Of a DNA stretch of 64,000 bases, positions 43,398 through 54,100 are shown piece after piece. How positions within the stretch are numbered: position 1 is the stretch's first letter; each line of letters begins with the position of its first letter. A program made the translations under genes and the position numbers. Source of the stretch: Pyropia haitanensis (taxonomy: Eukaryota > Rhodophyta > Bangiophyceae > Bangiales > Bangiaceae); assembly GCA_008729055.1 (NCBI GenBank), contig SDUX01000002.1, positions 934,496-998,495 of the forward strand. The letters run 5' to 3'. The notes under the pieces are model-generated. The model was not told where the DNA came from. It ran no database searches and saw nothing but the letters and a program-made list of their open reading frames with translations.

Positions 43398-44648
43398 GAC
43401 GACGGGTGGGGGTCGCGACGGGGGGAAGAGGGAGGGGAGGGGGGGGAGTGGGCGGCAGAGTGAGCGCAGAAAAACGAGGGTACCCGTGGGCAGAGGAGGC
43501 GGCGGGGGGGGAGAAGAGGCGCAGTTAAAGACGCGGCGGTGGGCGGGGGACGGGGGTGGAGGAGGGTCGAGGTGGCGTCCATCCCGTGGTGGGGTCGGGG
43601 GGGAAGCGCACAGGTGCCACAGGGGCGTTGGCCCCTCTCACAAAAGCGCACACCACGAGCCATTTTCAATGGGACCTTGCCTCTACTGGGAAAGTAATGG
43701 CACTATTTGGGTCGGTCCTGATCAACGCCAGCTTGCCTGTAATGTACTTTGTACAATACTTTGGTGGCGATTCCCATGCAGCCTGGACGTGCAGCTTGTT
43801 GCACTTGGCCGCGCGAGGTGGTGACCTCATCATGCATACGGCGTCTCGTCCGGCATGAGCGACGACCCCCCCCCCCCCCCCCGCCGCCCGCGCTGTGCGG
43901 CGGGGAGGGCGCGTCCCCGCCCGCGCCACCCGCCCGCGGGGTCCCCCCCCTCCTCCCTCGTCGAGGAGACGGCGTGCCCGGCCGCGGCCACCCGCGACCT
44001 GCGTCGGCCAGTCGCGCGCGGCGCGGCGCGGGCGCTTGCGTTTCGCACCCCGGGCGGCTGCCCGACGGCGTCGTCCCCGTGCCGCCCGCCCTCCCCGCGG
44101 GCGGGACGGCGGCGGCGGCGGCGGCGGCGCGCCGCCCACGAAATGCCCCCACGGAGGGGCGGGGTGGCCGCGCCACAGACGTGCCGTCGCCGCCGGCGCA
44201 CCGCCCCGAGACGCCGCTGCGGCGGCTGCTGCTGCTGCTGCCGCCGCCGCGGCGGCTGTGACGGCACGCTGCTCCCCCCCCCCCGCCGACCTCTCTCCCC
44301 GTGGGCAGGTGGGCGGGCGGGGGAGCCGCCGGGCGGGCAGACCGCGTCTTTGCCGCACACGCGCCGCACGCGTCGCGGGAGAGGGCAGGCGGAGGGTAGG
44401 TGGGGGGGGAGGGGGGGACGACGACCGCGCCGCCGCGGCGGTCACCCGCGGCGCGCCTCTTCGCCCACCGCCGCCGCCTGTGGGCCCCTCCAGCTCCATC
44501 CTCCAACGGGGGGGGACCCGCGCCGTGGCCGGCCGCCTGGCCACCCGTGCCGCGACGCGCTGCTGCCGTCACCGCCGCCGCCCGGCGGCCGCCGACCGCC
44601 GCTGCCGCCGCCGCCGACGACCACAGACCCCACCGCCGCCGCCGTCGG
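43398..44648. other. Intergenic, no gene recognised
   Basis: The stretch 43640-43860 has lower GC and carries a short open segment (MALFGSVLINASLPVMYFVQ from 43699) that may be chance. The rest is GC-rich with poly-Ala and poly-Arg ORFs. The promoter of the guanylate kinase fusion should be near 43400-43650. Confidence 0.35.
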
Positions 44649-44776
44649 TAACCGCTGCCGCTGGAGACCGCTGCCGCCGGTGACCGCTGCCGCCGGTGAC
44701 CGCTGCCGCTGGTGACCGCAGCCGCCAGTGACCGCCGCCGCCGGTGACCGCAGCCGCCAGTGACCGCCGCCGCTAC
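44649..44776 (+). repeat. 16-base minisatellite, eight copies
   Basis: Eight units of the form TGACCGCNGCCGCYRG abut without gaps (44649, 44665, 44681 and so on to 44776). Variants alternate between CTGCCGC, CAGCCGC and CCGCCGC cores. The unit is not a multiple of three, so a coding role is unlikely. Confidence 0.92.
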
Positions 44777-45000
44777 CCGCCGTTGCGGCGGGCTCCCCCT
44801 TGTGGCCGCCGCCGCCGGCGCCGACGGACCCCCCCCATCGGCGCCCATCCTTCCGACCTTCCCCGCACCCCCCCCCGGCCTTCCCCTCCCCCGCGCCCCG
44901 CACGTGGGCGGCCACACCGCCGGCGCGGCTGCCGCGGCGGCGGCCGCCCGTCCCGGCGGCGCGGGGCCACCACGGCCGGCCGGCGGAGCGCGTCGCGCCC

Positions 45001-45065
45001 ATGGCGTCGGCCGACGACGCGCCGCGCCGTGCCGGCGCAGCGTTCACGCCGTTTGGGGCGGCGGG

Positions 45066-45100
<35 letters not shown>

Positions 45101-46008
45101 ACGCGGGCACCTCCCCCCCCCCCCATCTCCCACCGCCGCCCCCCCCGCCGCCGCCGCGTCCCCCTCTGGCGCGTCGTCCCCCCCCGCGGCGGGTGAGCCC
45201 GGCGGCCGCCCCCGCTTCACGCGCCCCAAAACCGGCGCCACGTTTATCGGGCGGCTGCCGACCGCCGAGACGGTCGGCCGCACCGAGGCGGAGGCGGCCG
45301 CCGCGCGGGTGGCGGCGGCGGCCAAGGCGGCGGCCAAGGCGGCACGCCTCGCGTCCGCGTCGTCGTCGGCGGGCGGCAGCGGCGCCGACGACTATGCCGA
45401 CTTTATCGACGCCCGCACGGACGTGGACGAGGCCGACTGGGAGGCGGCCGACGGGCGGCGGCCGCTCATCGCGGGGGGTCGGGCGAGAGGGAGAGGGGCG
45501 GGCGACGGGGGGGGGGGAGCCTCGCGCTCGGCTCGTGTGACGGGAGCAGCTTTGGGGATGTTGCCGCCCCGCTGGGCAGCACCGACGACCTCCTCTCGTC
45601 CGACTCGGACGGCGGCGGCGACGGCGGGGCGGCCAAAAAGGAGGCCGCCGCCGCCACCCGCACTTTCCTTGTCCGCCGCGCCCGCGGTGGCGGCGGCGGC
45701 AGCAGCAGCGACACGCCGCCGCCAGCGTCGCCCGGCGGCGGCCTTGGCGCCCCCAACCGGTCGTCGCCGCTGCTCGGCACGTTTCTGCGGCGCAAAAGGG
45801 TGGGCGCCGACGGCGGCGGGTCGCCCCTGCCGCCGGCCGTGGTGGCCACCGCCGCGGGCGGGGGGGGCGGGTGGGGCGGCGGCGGCGACGACCGTGGCGG
45901 CGCGACGGCGGCGGCGGCAGCGACGGCGTCGGCGGCGGGCGGGGGGGGATGGGCAGCAAGCTGGCGAAAAAGGCGGGCATGACCTTCCTCAGGCGCAACA
46001 AGGCTTGA
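45001..46008 (+). CDS. Unrecognised acidic/Ser-rich protein gene, frame broken at three G/C runs
   Basis: Starts MASADDAPRRAGAAFTPFGA, then poly-Gly. After a 12-C run (45113-45124) the next frame gives RPRFTRPKTGATFIGRLPTA, ETVGRTEAEAAAARVAAAAK (a likely helix or coiled coil) and DDYADFIDARTDVDEADWEA. After an 11-G run (45507-45517) a third frame gives DGSSFGDVAAPLGSTDDLLS, TRTFLVRRARGG and SSPLLGTFLRRKR. After an 8-G run (45941-45948) a last frame ends MGSKLAKKAGMTFLRRNKA and TGA 46006-46008. Each piece is compositionally protein-like while the other frames are Arg/Pro noise, so I take it as one gene of about 330 residues with run-length errors. No family recognised; a basic C-terminus and Ser/Asp patches suggest a disordered, perhaps phosphorylated protein. 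Confidence 0.5.
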
Positions 46009-48180
46009 GAGGGGGGGGGGGGGGGGGGGGGTGGAGAACGGGGAGGGGGAGGCGCAGGAGGGTAGGGGGTGTCGTTTGGATGGCGGGGACGGTACGGCCG
46101 GTGGGGGGAGCGAGTCGGCAGCGCGTGGGAGCCGAGGGCGGGCGAATGCCGCCGCCGCCACCGCCGCTGCCGCTGCCGCTGCCAAATCCATTGGGACCCC
46201 CGCGTGGCCCCCACCACCGGCCGACCCGCCCGTGCGCGCCAGCCGCGGCGTCGGCCGGCACGACCCGCCCCGCAGCGGCAGCACCCGCGTCGGCGGCGGC
46301 GCCGCTGCCGGCAGCGGGCCACGCACGGCGCAGCGGCAGTGGCGCCCGCGGTGGCCACAGCCGCTGCCGCCGCGGGGCGCGCGCGCGCGCGCAGCGCCGC
46401 GGACGGGCGCCACGCTTTGCGGGCCCGCGGGGGGGGGGAAGGGTGGCCACCGCGTACGGGAAAGGAGGGCCGCGACGCGTGTCCAACGACGTGGGCGGGT
46501 GGCAGCCTGGCCGGTCGGGGGGTGCGTGGCTCGGCGGGCCCCCCATCCCCAGCCGCCGCCGGGGGCCGCACCCGCCACGCCGCGACAGCGGCGCCCGCGG
46601 CGGCGCCGACCGGTCGCGACAACCGGCGGCCAGCGTGGACGGGAGGGTCCACATGCATCGCATCCAGGTCGCGTGCGTGGCGCAGCCGCGGACGGCGGCG
46701 CCACCGCCACGGGCATGCCGCCGCCGCCGCCGCCACCCCCCCCCGCGCGGCCACGCCAGCGCACACCAACAGCACGCGGACGAGACCGCAAGAATGCCCC
46801 CGCCAGTGACGCGGCAGCCGCACCCCCCACGGGGGTGTGGCGGGCGCCGTGCGACGGCCGGCCGGTGCCGCCGCCGCCGCAGCCTTGCCCGTCGCGGCAG
46901 GCGTCGCGCCACCCCGCGGTGGCGGCGCGGGCGCCGCCGCCGCCGCCGCCGCCACCGCCGCCGCCGACGCGTCCGCCGCACCCCCGACGGGGGTGGCGGG
47001 CGCCTCGCGACGCGTGGCTGGCACCGCGGGCGGTACCGCACCAGCGGCGGCCGGCGTCGCGGCGACACCCCCTGGCGGCCTGTGCCGCGCCGCCGGCTCG
47101 GCCGCGGGCACCGCCGCGCGGGGCGCGGTGCCTGCGGGTGTTGCGGGCGCCTTGCGAGGCCGGCCAGCGGCGGCGGCGCCGCCGTATGGACGGCGGCAGG
47201 CGCCGCCGGCGCGTGCCGCGCCACCAACGCGGCGGCCGCCGCCGGCGCGTCACCCACACCCTCCACGGGAGCGGCGGGCGTCTTGCGATGCTTGGCCGGT
47301 GCCGCCGCCACCGCCTCGTCCATGGCCGCACGCGGGGCGCCCGCCCGCGGCGGCGGTCCCGCCCGCGCCGCCGACGCGACCGCGGGCGCCAACGACCGCG
47401 GCGCGCCGCCGACGGGGGCAGACGGCGCCGGTGCCGCCGCCGCCGCGCCCCATCCACAATGGCGGATGTGCCCCCACCCCGCGGCAACGGCGCGGCCGCC
47501 GCCGCCGACGCGGCCACCGCCGCCGCCGCCACGGATGACCGCGGCGCGCCGCCGACGGGGGTGGCGCACCCCCAACAGGGGTGACGCGCCGCCGACGAGG
47601 GTGGCACGCGACCGGCGGCGCTTGGCAGGCCGTGCCTCGCCCGCCGCCGCCGCCGCCGCCGCCGCAACCGCCGCCGCCGCCGCCGACACCGCCGCCGCAA
47701 TCGTCGGGGACAGAGCGGTGCCGCCGACGCGGGCGTCGCGGCCGGCGCGGCCGGCGGCCGCGACGCCGACCGCCCGCCCGAGCTCGCCGCCAGCGCGCCG
47801 CCGACGCGGGCGTGGCCGGCAGCCGCGACGCCGACGGCACGGCTGGCCGCGAAGCAGACGGCGGCAGCGGCGACGGCGGCGGCGGCGGCGACGAAGACGG
47901 CGGCGGCGTCGGCAACGGCGGCGACAGCAGCGACCCCCCGCGGCGCGCAGGACCGCGGCGATGGCTCGCTGGAGGCGCCGGTGCCACAACAGCCGGCGGC
48001 GGCGCTTTGTCTCGCGCCGCAGCCGCCGCCGCCGCCGCCGACGCTGCCTCGGCCACGGGCAGCCCGTTGTCCGACGGGGAGCAGGTCGGCGGCCGGTGCG
48101 GCGGCCGCGACCGCCGCGTCGGCACGACGGCGGGCGTCGCCGTCGGCGGCGGCGGTCGTGGTGCCGACACCAAGCACAGC
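46009..48180. other. GC-rich repetitive tract with APATPxG-like peptides on the minus strand
   Basis: The minus strand repeatedly reads RREAPATPVGG, RRTAPATPPWG, HRKTPAAPVEG and similar near 47280, 46980 and 46830. The DNA shows matching repeats of a GGGCGCCTTGCGA-type block at intervals of very roughly 140-170 bases. The peptides are not all in one frame, so it is either a decayed or frame-broken repeat protein or noncoding repeat DNA. No start or domain is recognised. Confidence 0.35.
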
Positions 48181-51100
48181 CCCCCCCGCCAACGCAGGCA
48201 GCTGTCCCCCGCCAACGCCGGCGGCGAGCGTCGCTCCGCAGCCAACGCCAGCAGCTGCGCGCCGCCAACAGCAACGCCAAGCACGTCTGGCCCGCCATCG
48301 CCAGCAGCTACCTGCCATCCAAAACTCACGCCAAGCGCCTACCCCCCCCCGCAACGCCAGCAGCCGTCCGCCGCAAATGTCGGCGGCGAGCGTCACTCCG
48401 CGACAAACGGCGGCCGTCCACTGACAACACCAGCAGCAGCTGCTGGACGGCAAAGCTGGCAGCGAGCACTACCCCACTGCCAATACCGGCAGCAGCGTGC
48501 CGTCAAAGCCGAAACCGAGCGCCGTCGCTCCTGCAGCGCCAGCTGCTGCCCGCCGTCACCGCCCGCGGCGAGCGCCGCACACCCGCCAAGTGGCAGCCGC
48601 GGGTCGCACACACCAACGGCAAGCGCCACCCCTCCACCAACCCAGCAGCTGCCGATCGCCGCCGACGCGAGCGGCAGGCATCACCCCCCCGCCAACGCCA
48701 GCAGCTGCCCGCGACCAACGTTGGCAACGAGCATCACTCCCACGCCAAACAGGGGCCATCCGCGGACCACGCCAGCACCTTCCCGACGGCAAAGCCCGCG
48801 TCGAGCGCTACCCCGCCAAACAGCATCAGCCAGGCGACAACGACCCCAAGCACCACCCCCCCGTCAACGCCAGCAGCTGCCTGCCGCCAAGAATGACGGC
48901 AAGCGCAACCCCTCCGCAAAGTCGACAGCAGCCGCCCGTCGCTAGAGCCGGCGGCGAGAACCACACCGACGCCAACACCAGCACGTGGCGATCGTTAAAG
49001 CAGCGGCGACTGCCCGCCCCACCCCGAACAGCGCCACTCCGACACCAAACCGCGGCCGCCCACCGTCACAGCCGGTGGCGAGCACCAGGTTCACGCCAAA
49101 CAGAGCCACCTTGCCGCTGAGCAGTGGTCACCCTCCGCCGTTGCCAGGGGCGAGAGCAAGCGCCAGGACAAACAGCGCCAATCCGACGCCACACCGTGGC
49201 CACCCGCGGCCGACACCGATGCCAAGCCCCAGCCCCATGCAAGCTCCAGCAGCCGCACGTCACCGACGCCGGCGGAAACGGCCACACCTCCACCACCACC
49301 AGCTGCCGCTCGCCGCCGACGCCGGCGGACAGAGGCACCTCCGCGCAAGCGCCCGCTGCCACCCGCCGCCAACACCGGCGGCGAGCGCGGCCAACCCTCC
49401 AAAAGCAGCCACCAGGGGCCAACAGCGACGGAAAGCACCGCCGCCAGCAGCCGCGCGCCGCCAACGCAGGCGGGAAGAGCTGCCCTCCTGGCAACGCCAA
49501 CAGCCACCTGCTACTAAAGCCGGCGGCAAGTGCAACGCAACCGCCAAACAGGGGCCATCTACTGGCAACGCCACTACCCGTCCAACGACAGACCCGGCGG
49601 CGATCGCCACATCGTCACTACCGTCAACGCCAGCAGCCGCCCGCCGCAAACGCCAAGAGCCGTCCGACAGCCAAGCCGGCGGCGAGCGCCACCCGCCAGC
49701 AAGCGCCAGGAATAGCCCGCCACCAATGCCAGCGGAACATGCCCCGTCCCCGCCAACGCTAGCAGCCGCGGGGCGCCAACAGCGACGCTAAGCGCGATCT
49801 CCCAGCCGGGGCCGACAGCCGCCCGCCGCCCACACCAACGCCGAGCGCCACCCCCCCGTCAGCGCCAGCGACCGTCCGCCACCAACGCCCGTGGCGAGCG
49901 CCGCCCATCCGCGAACCAGCAGCCGCTACGCGCCAACAGTGACGCCAAGAGCCGCCCCCCAGCCGACCCCGGCAGCCGCCCGCCGCCATTGCCGGCCGCG
50001 AGTGTCACTCCCACGCATACCAGTGGCCGCGAGCCGACAATGGCTGCCGTAAACAGCCAAACACAAGCACCACCGCCAGCGCCAGCAGCCGCGCGCTGCA
50101 AATGCTGGCGGCAAGCGCCACCCATCCCCAAACAGCAGCCGTCGGGAGCCAACAGCCGCGACAAGAGCCACCCCCCGCTAACGCCAGCAGCCGCCCGCCA
50201 CCAACAAAGACGCCAACCTCCACCCCCCAGGCAGTGCTCGCAGCGGCCCGCCGCCAACATCAGCGGCGAGCGTCACCTCAACGCCAGAAGGCCGCCGCCT
50301 GCCAGGGACAGCAGCAGCAGCCCGACGGCCAAGCCGGCGACGAGCGCCAATCCCCGACCAACGCCCGCAGACGTTCGCCACCAGCATGGACGCATAGCGG
50401 CCCGACACAGCGATCCCCAGCAGCCGCCGGCAGCCAATGCCATCAGCGAGAACCACCCCTCCCGCCGGCATCTGCAGCGGCCCGCAAACCAACGCCGGCG
50501 GCGAGCGCCGCTCACCCGCCAACCAGTAGCCGCCAGGCGCCACCACCGACGCCGAGCACCACCCCCCTGCCAACGCCAAGAGCTGCCTGCGGTCAACGCT
50601 GAAGGCAAGCGCCTCCCCTCCGTCAGCGCCGCCAGCCGCCTGCTGCTAGCGCTGGTAGCAAACGCCAACCCCGCGCCAAACAGCGGCCGGCGCCGGAAAA
50701 CGCCACTAGCCAGCCGACGGCAAAGCAAGCGGAGAACGGCACCCGCCCGCCAACGCCAGCAGACGCCCACTACCAGCAACAACGCCAAGCGCCACACCAC
50801 AGGCATCTCCAGTATCCGCCCGCAGCCAGAGCCGGCGGCGAGAACCAATCCCACTCCAACGCCGGCATCCATCCGCCGCGAAAGCCAGCGACGAGCGCCA
50901 CCTTCCCGCCAATGTCAACGGCCGCCCATCACCAATGACAATGTCTAGCGCAGCACCCCAGCTTGCGCAAGCAGCCGCCCGTCGCCAACTCCGGCGGCGA
51001 GAGCCGCCCAGCCACCAGACCGGAACCGTCAAACGCCATCACCCACGCCATGGGCCATTCCCCCACCAGTGCCCGCACGTGTCCGCCGTCGAAGCTCACG

Positions 51101-54100
51101 GCAAGCGCCACCCCCCCGCCAACGTCAGCAGTGCCGCCGAAGCCGACGGCAAGCGCCGCCCCCCCACCAAGCAACGCCCGCCCGCAAACACCAGGAGCCG
51201 CTCGACGGCAAAGCTGGCGGCGGGCGACACCCACACGCCAACACGAGCAACCGCCCGACGCCAACAGCAACAGGTGCCTACCGCAAAAAGAAAACGCCAG
51301 CTCGCGGACAACGTCAACAGCCGCCTGCCGCCAGTGCCAGCGGCAAGCGCCACCCATCAGCCAAACAGCAGCCGCCAGGCGCCAACCGCAACGCCAAGTG
51401 CCACCCCCGCGCCAGCGCAAGCACCCCCCTCGCCAGCGCCAGCAGCCGTCTGCCGCCATCGGCGGCGGCGAGCAGCGACCACACGCCAGAAAGCGGCCGC
51501 CGGCCGCCAACACCGACGCCAAGCCCCATCCCCCTACCAGCGACACCAGCCGCGCGCCGCCAACGCCGGCGGGAAAAAACCGCCCCCCCGCAAACGCCGA
51601 CAGAGAGCGTCGCCCAATTGCGGCAACAGCAGCCGCCAGGCGCTAACAGCGACGCCAAGCGCCACTCTCGCGCCGACGTCAGCAGCTGCCAGCCGTCAAA
51701 ACTCACGGCAAGCGCCCGTACCTCGCCAACTGCAAACGCCCGCGGCAAGCGCCGCCCGCCCGCGAAACATCGGGCGGCTGTTATCAACGCTGGCAGCTGC
51801 CCGATGGCAAAGAGAGCGGCAAACGGCAACCCCCCGCCGACGCCGGCAGCCGCCCGCCGCCAAAGCCGGCAGTGAGTGTCACGCCCACACCAACGCCTCC
51901 AGCAAACCGCCGCCGACGCCGACGGCAAGCGTCACACCTTCAACAAACAGCGGCCGTCATCCGACAACACCAGCCGCTGCCCGGCAGCAAAGCCGGTGGC
52001 AAGCGCTGCCCCCACGCGAGCGCCAGCAGCCGCCCGCCGCCGACACCGGCGGCCAGCCGCCAACACCGGTGGCCAGCGCTGACTCCATGCTCATCAGCGG
52101 CCGCCCGCTGAAACGGCCACCAGACGCCCGACGGCAAAGCCTACGGTGAGCGCCCGCGGCACGCAACCATCAACAGCCGCCCGCAGTCAACGGTGGCGGG
52201 AAGCGTCACTACCACAGCAAAGCAGCGGTCGCCCGCTGACAACACCAGCAGCCGCCCGACGGCAAAACCGGTGGTAACCTCCCCGACCACCAGCAGCGGC
52301 TCGACAGCAAAGCGGGCAGCCGCGGCCACTCTCGCGCCAACGCCAGCAGCTGCCCAACGGCACAGCCGGTGGCAAGCGCCACGCGGCCGCCAACGTCGGC
52401 AGCCGCCCGCCGCGAACGCCGGTGACAAACGCCACCCGCACGCCAACGCCGGAAGAGGCCCTGCGCCGCTCATGCACGCAACGCACGTCAGCCCAACGCG
52501 CAAACAGCGGCCGCCCGCTCTCAACGCAAGCAGCTGCTCGCAGACAAGACGGGCAAACGCCACCACCCCGCCAATGCCAGCAGCCGCCGGCTGCCAACGC
52601 CGGCGGCGAGCGCCACCTCATCGCCAACGCCAGCAGTCGTCCGCCGCTATCGCAAGCGGCACACGCCACCGCCCCGGCACCCAACGGCCACCTGCGAACA
52701 GCACCAGCAGCCGTCGACCACCAACGCCGGCACCCAGAGTCACCCCCAACCAGCGACAGAAGCTGCCCCAAAGCAAAGCTGGTCACGAGGGCCACCCCAC
52801 CGTCAACGCCAGCAGCCGCTCGTCGTCAGCTCTCGGTGAGCGCCAGCCGTCCGCCAGCGCCATCGGCCGCCGACCACCAACGCCGGCGGTGAGAATCACC
52901 CCCACGGCGACGCCAGCAACCGCCTGCCCCCAGAGCCGGCGGCGCGTGCCATGGCCCCGCCAAACAGCCGCCGCCCGCTAACGCCGCCAGGAGCCACCCA
53001 GCGGCGAGCGCTACCCCCATGCCAACTCCATCAGCCGCCTGGTGCCAACGCCGGCGGCGATGACCATCCGCCCGGCAATCCACGGTGGCCTGCTAGCAGC
53101 GCCAGCACCCGCCTGGCGGCAAACGCGGCAGCCAACGGCACCCCGCCGTCAACCTCAGTAGCCGCTCGAAGCAAGGGCGGCGGCAAGCGTCACGCCAACG
53201 CAAAACAACAGCCGCCTGCTGCCAACGCCAGCAGCCCCGCGCCGCCGACGTCGGCTGCGATCAGCAACCGCCAGCTGCGACCGCCAGCAGCCGCCTCCTG
53301 CCAACGCCGGCCGCGGGCGTCAGCCAAACCCCAGACGGTGGCCGCCCCCGTGACAACGCCAACACTCCCTCGCCGCCAACGTTGGCAGAGTCAACCACCC
53401 CACCGCCGTAGCCAGCAGCTGCTGACCGGCAACAGCGACGCCAAGCGCCACGCCCGCTCAAGCACAAGCAGCTGCCCGCCGCCAACGCCGGCGGAGAGCA
53501 CCGCCAACACATCAAACAGCAGGAGCCAACCCGGGAATCCGCTCGCCACCAACGCCCGCCGCGGGCGCCACCCCCAAGCCAACGCCAGCATCCGCCAGCC
53601 GTAAACGCCGGCGGCGAGAGTGACGCCCACGCCAAAAGACAGAAAAGCGCCACCCCATCGCCACGCAGCGACCGCCCGCCGCCAACACTGACACCAAGTG
53701 CAAGCCCAAAGCCAACACCAGCACCGGCCCGCAGCCAAAATGCGGCGACAAGCGCCACCCCCCTGCCAACGCCAGCAAGCGCTCGCCGTCAACAACGACG
53801 CCACGCGCCACCCCCCAGACAACGACAGCGGGCGATTGCCGTCAACAGCGACGCGCACCGCAAGCCCGCCGTCAACGCCACCAACCGCCCACCGCCAACG
53901 CCGACAGCCATCGTCACCCAGACGCCGACCAGCGGCCGCGCGCTCACAACACCACAAGCCGCACGACGGCAAACCCCGTTGCGAGCGACACCCCGCCGCC
54001 AACGCCAGCAGCCCCCCGCCGCCAATGCTGGCGGCAAGAGTGACCCCAAAGCAAACGCCAGCAGCCGCCTTGTGCCAACGCCAGCAGCGGCTCGCCGCCA

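Noticed and set aside
44760..48896. A 1378-codon plus ORF and a 995-codon minus ORF as giant genes
   Set aside because: They run through minisatellite, gene and satellite alike, are Arg-rich noise outside the 45.2-45.5 kb piece, and contradict each other.
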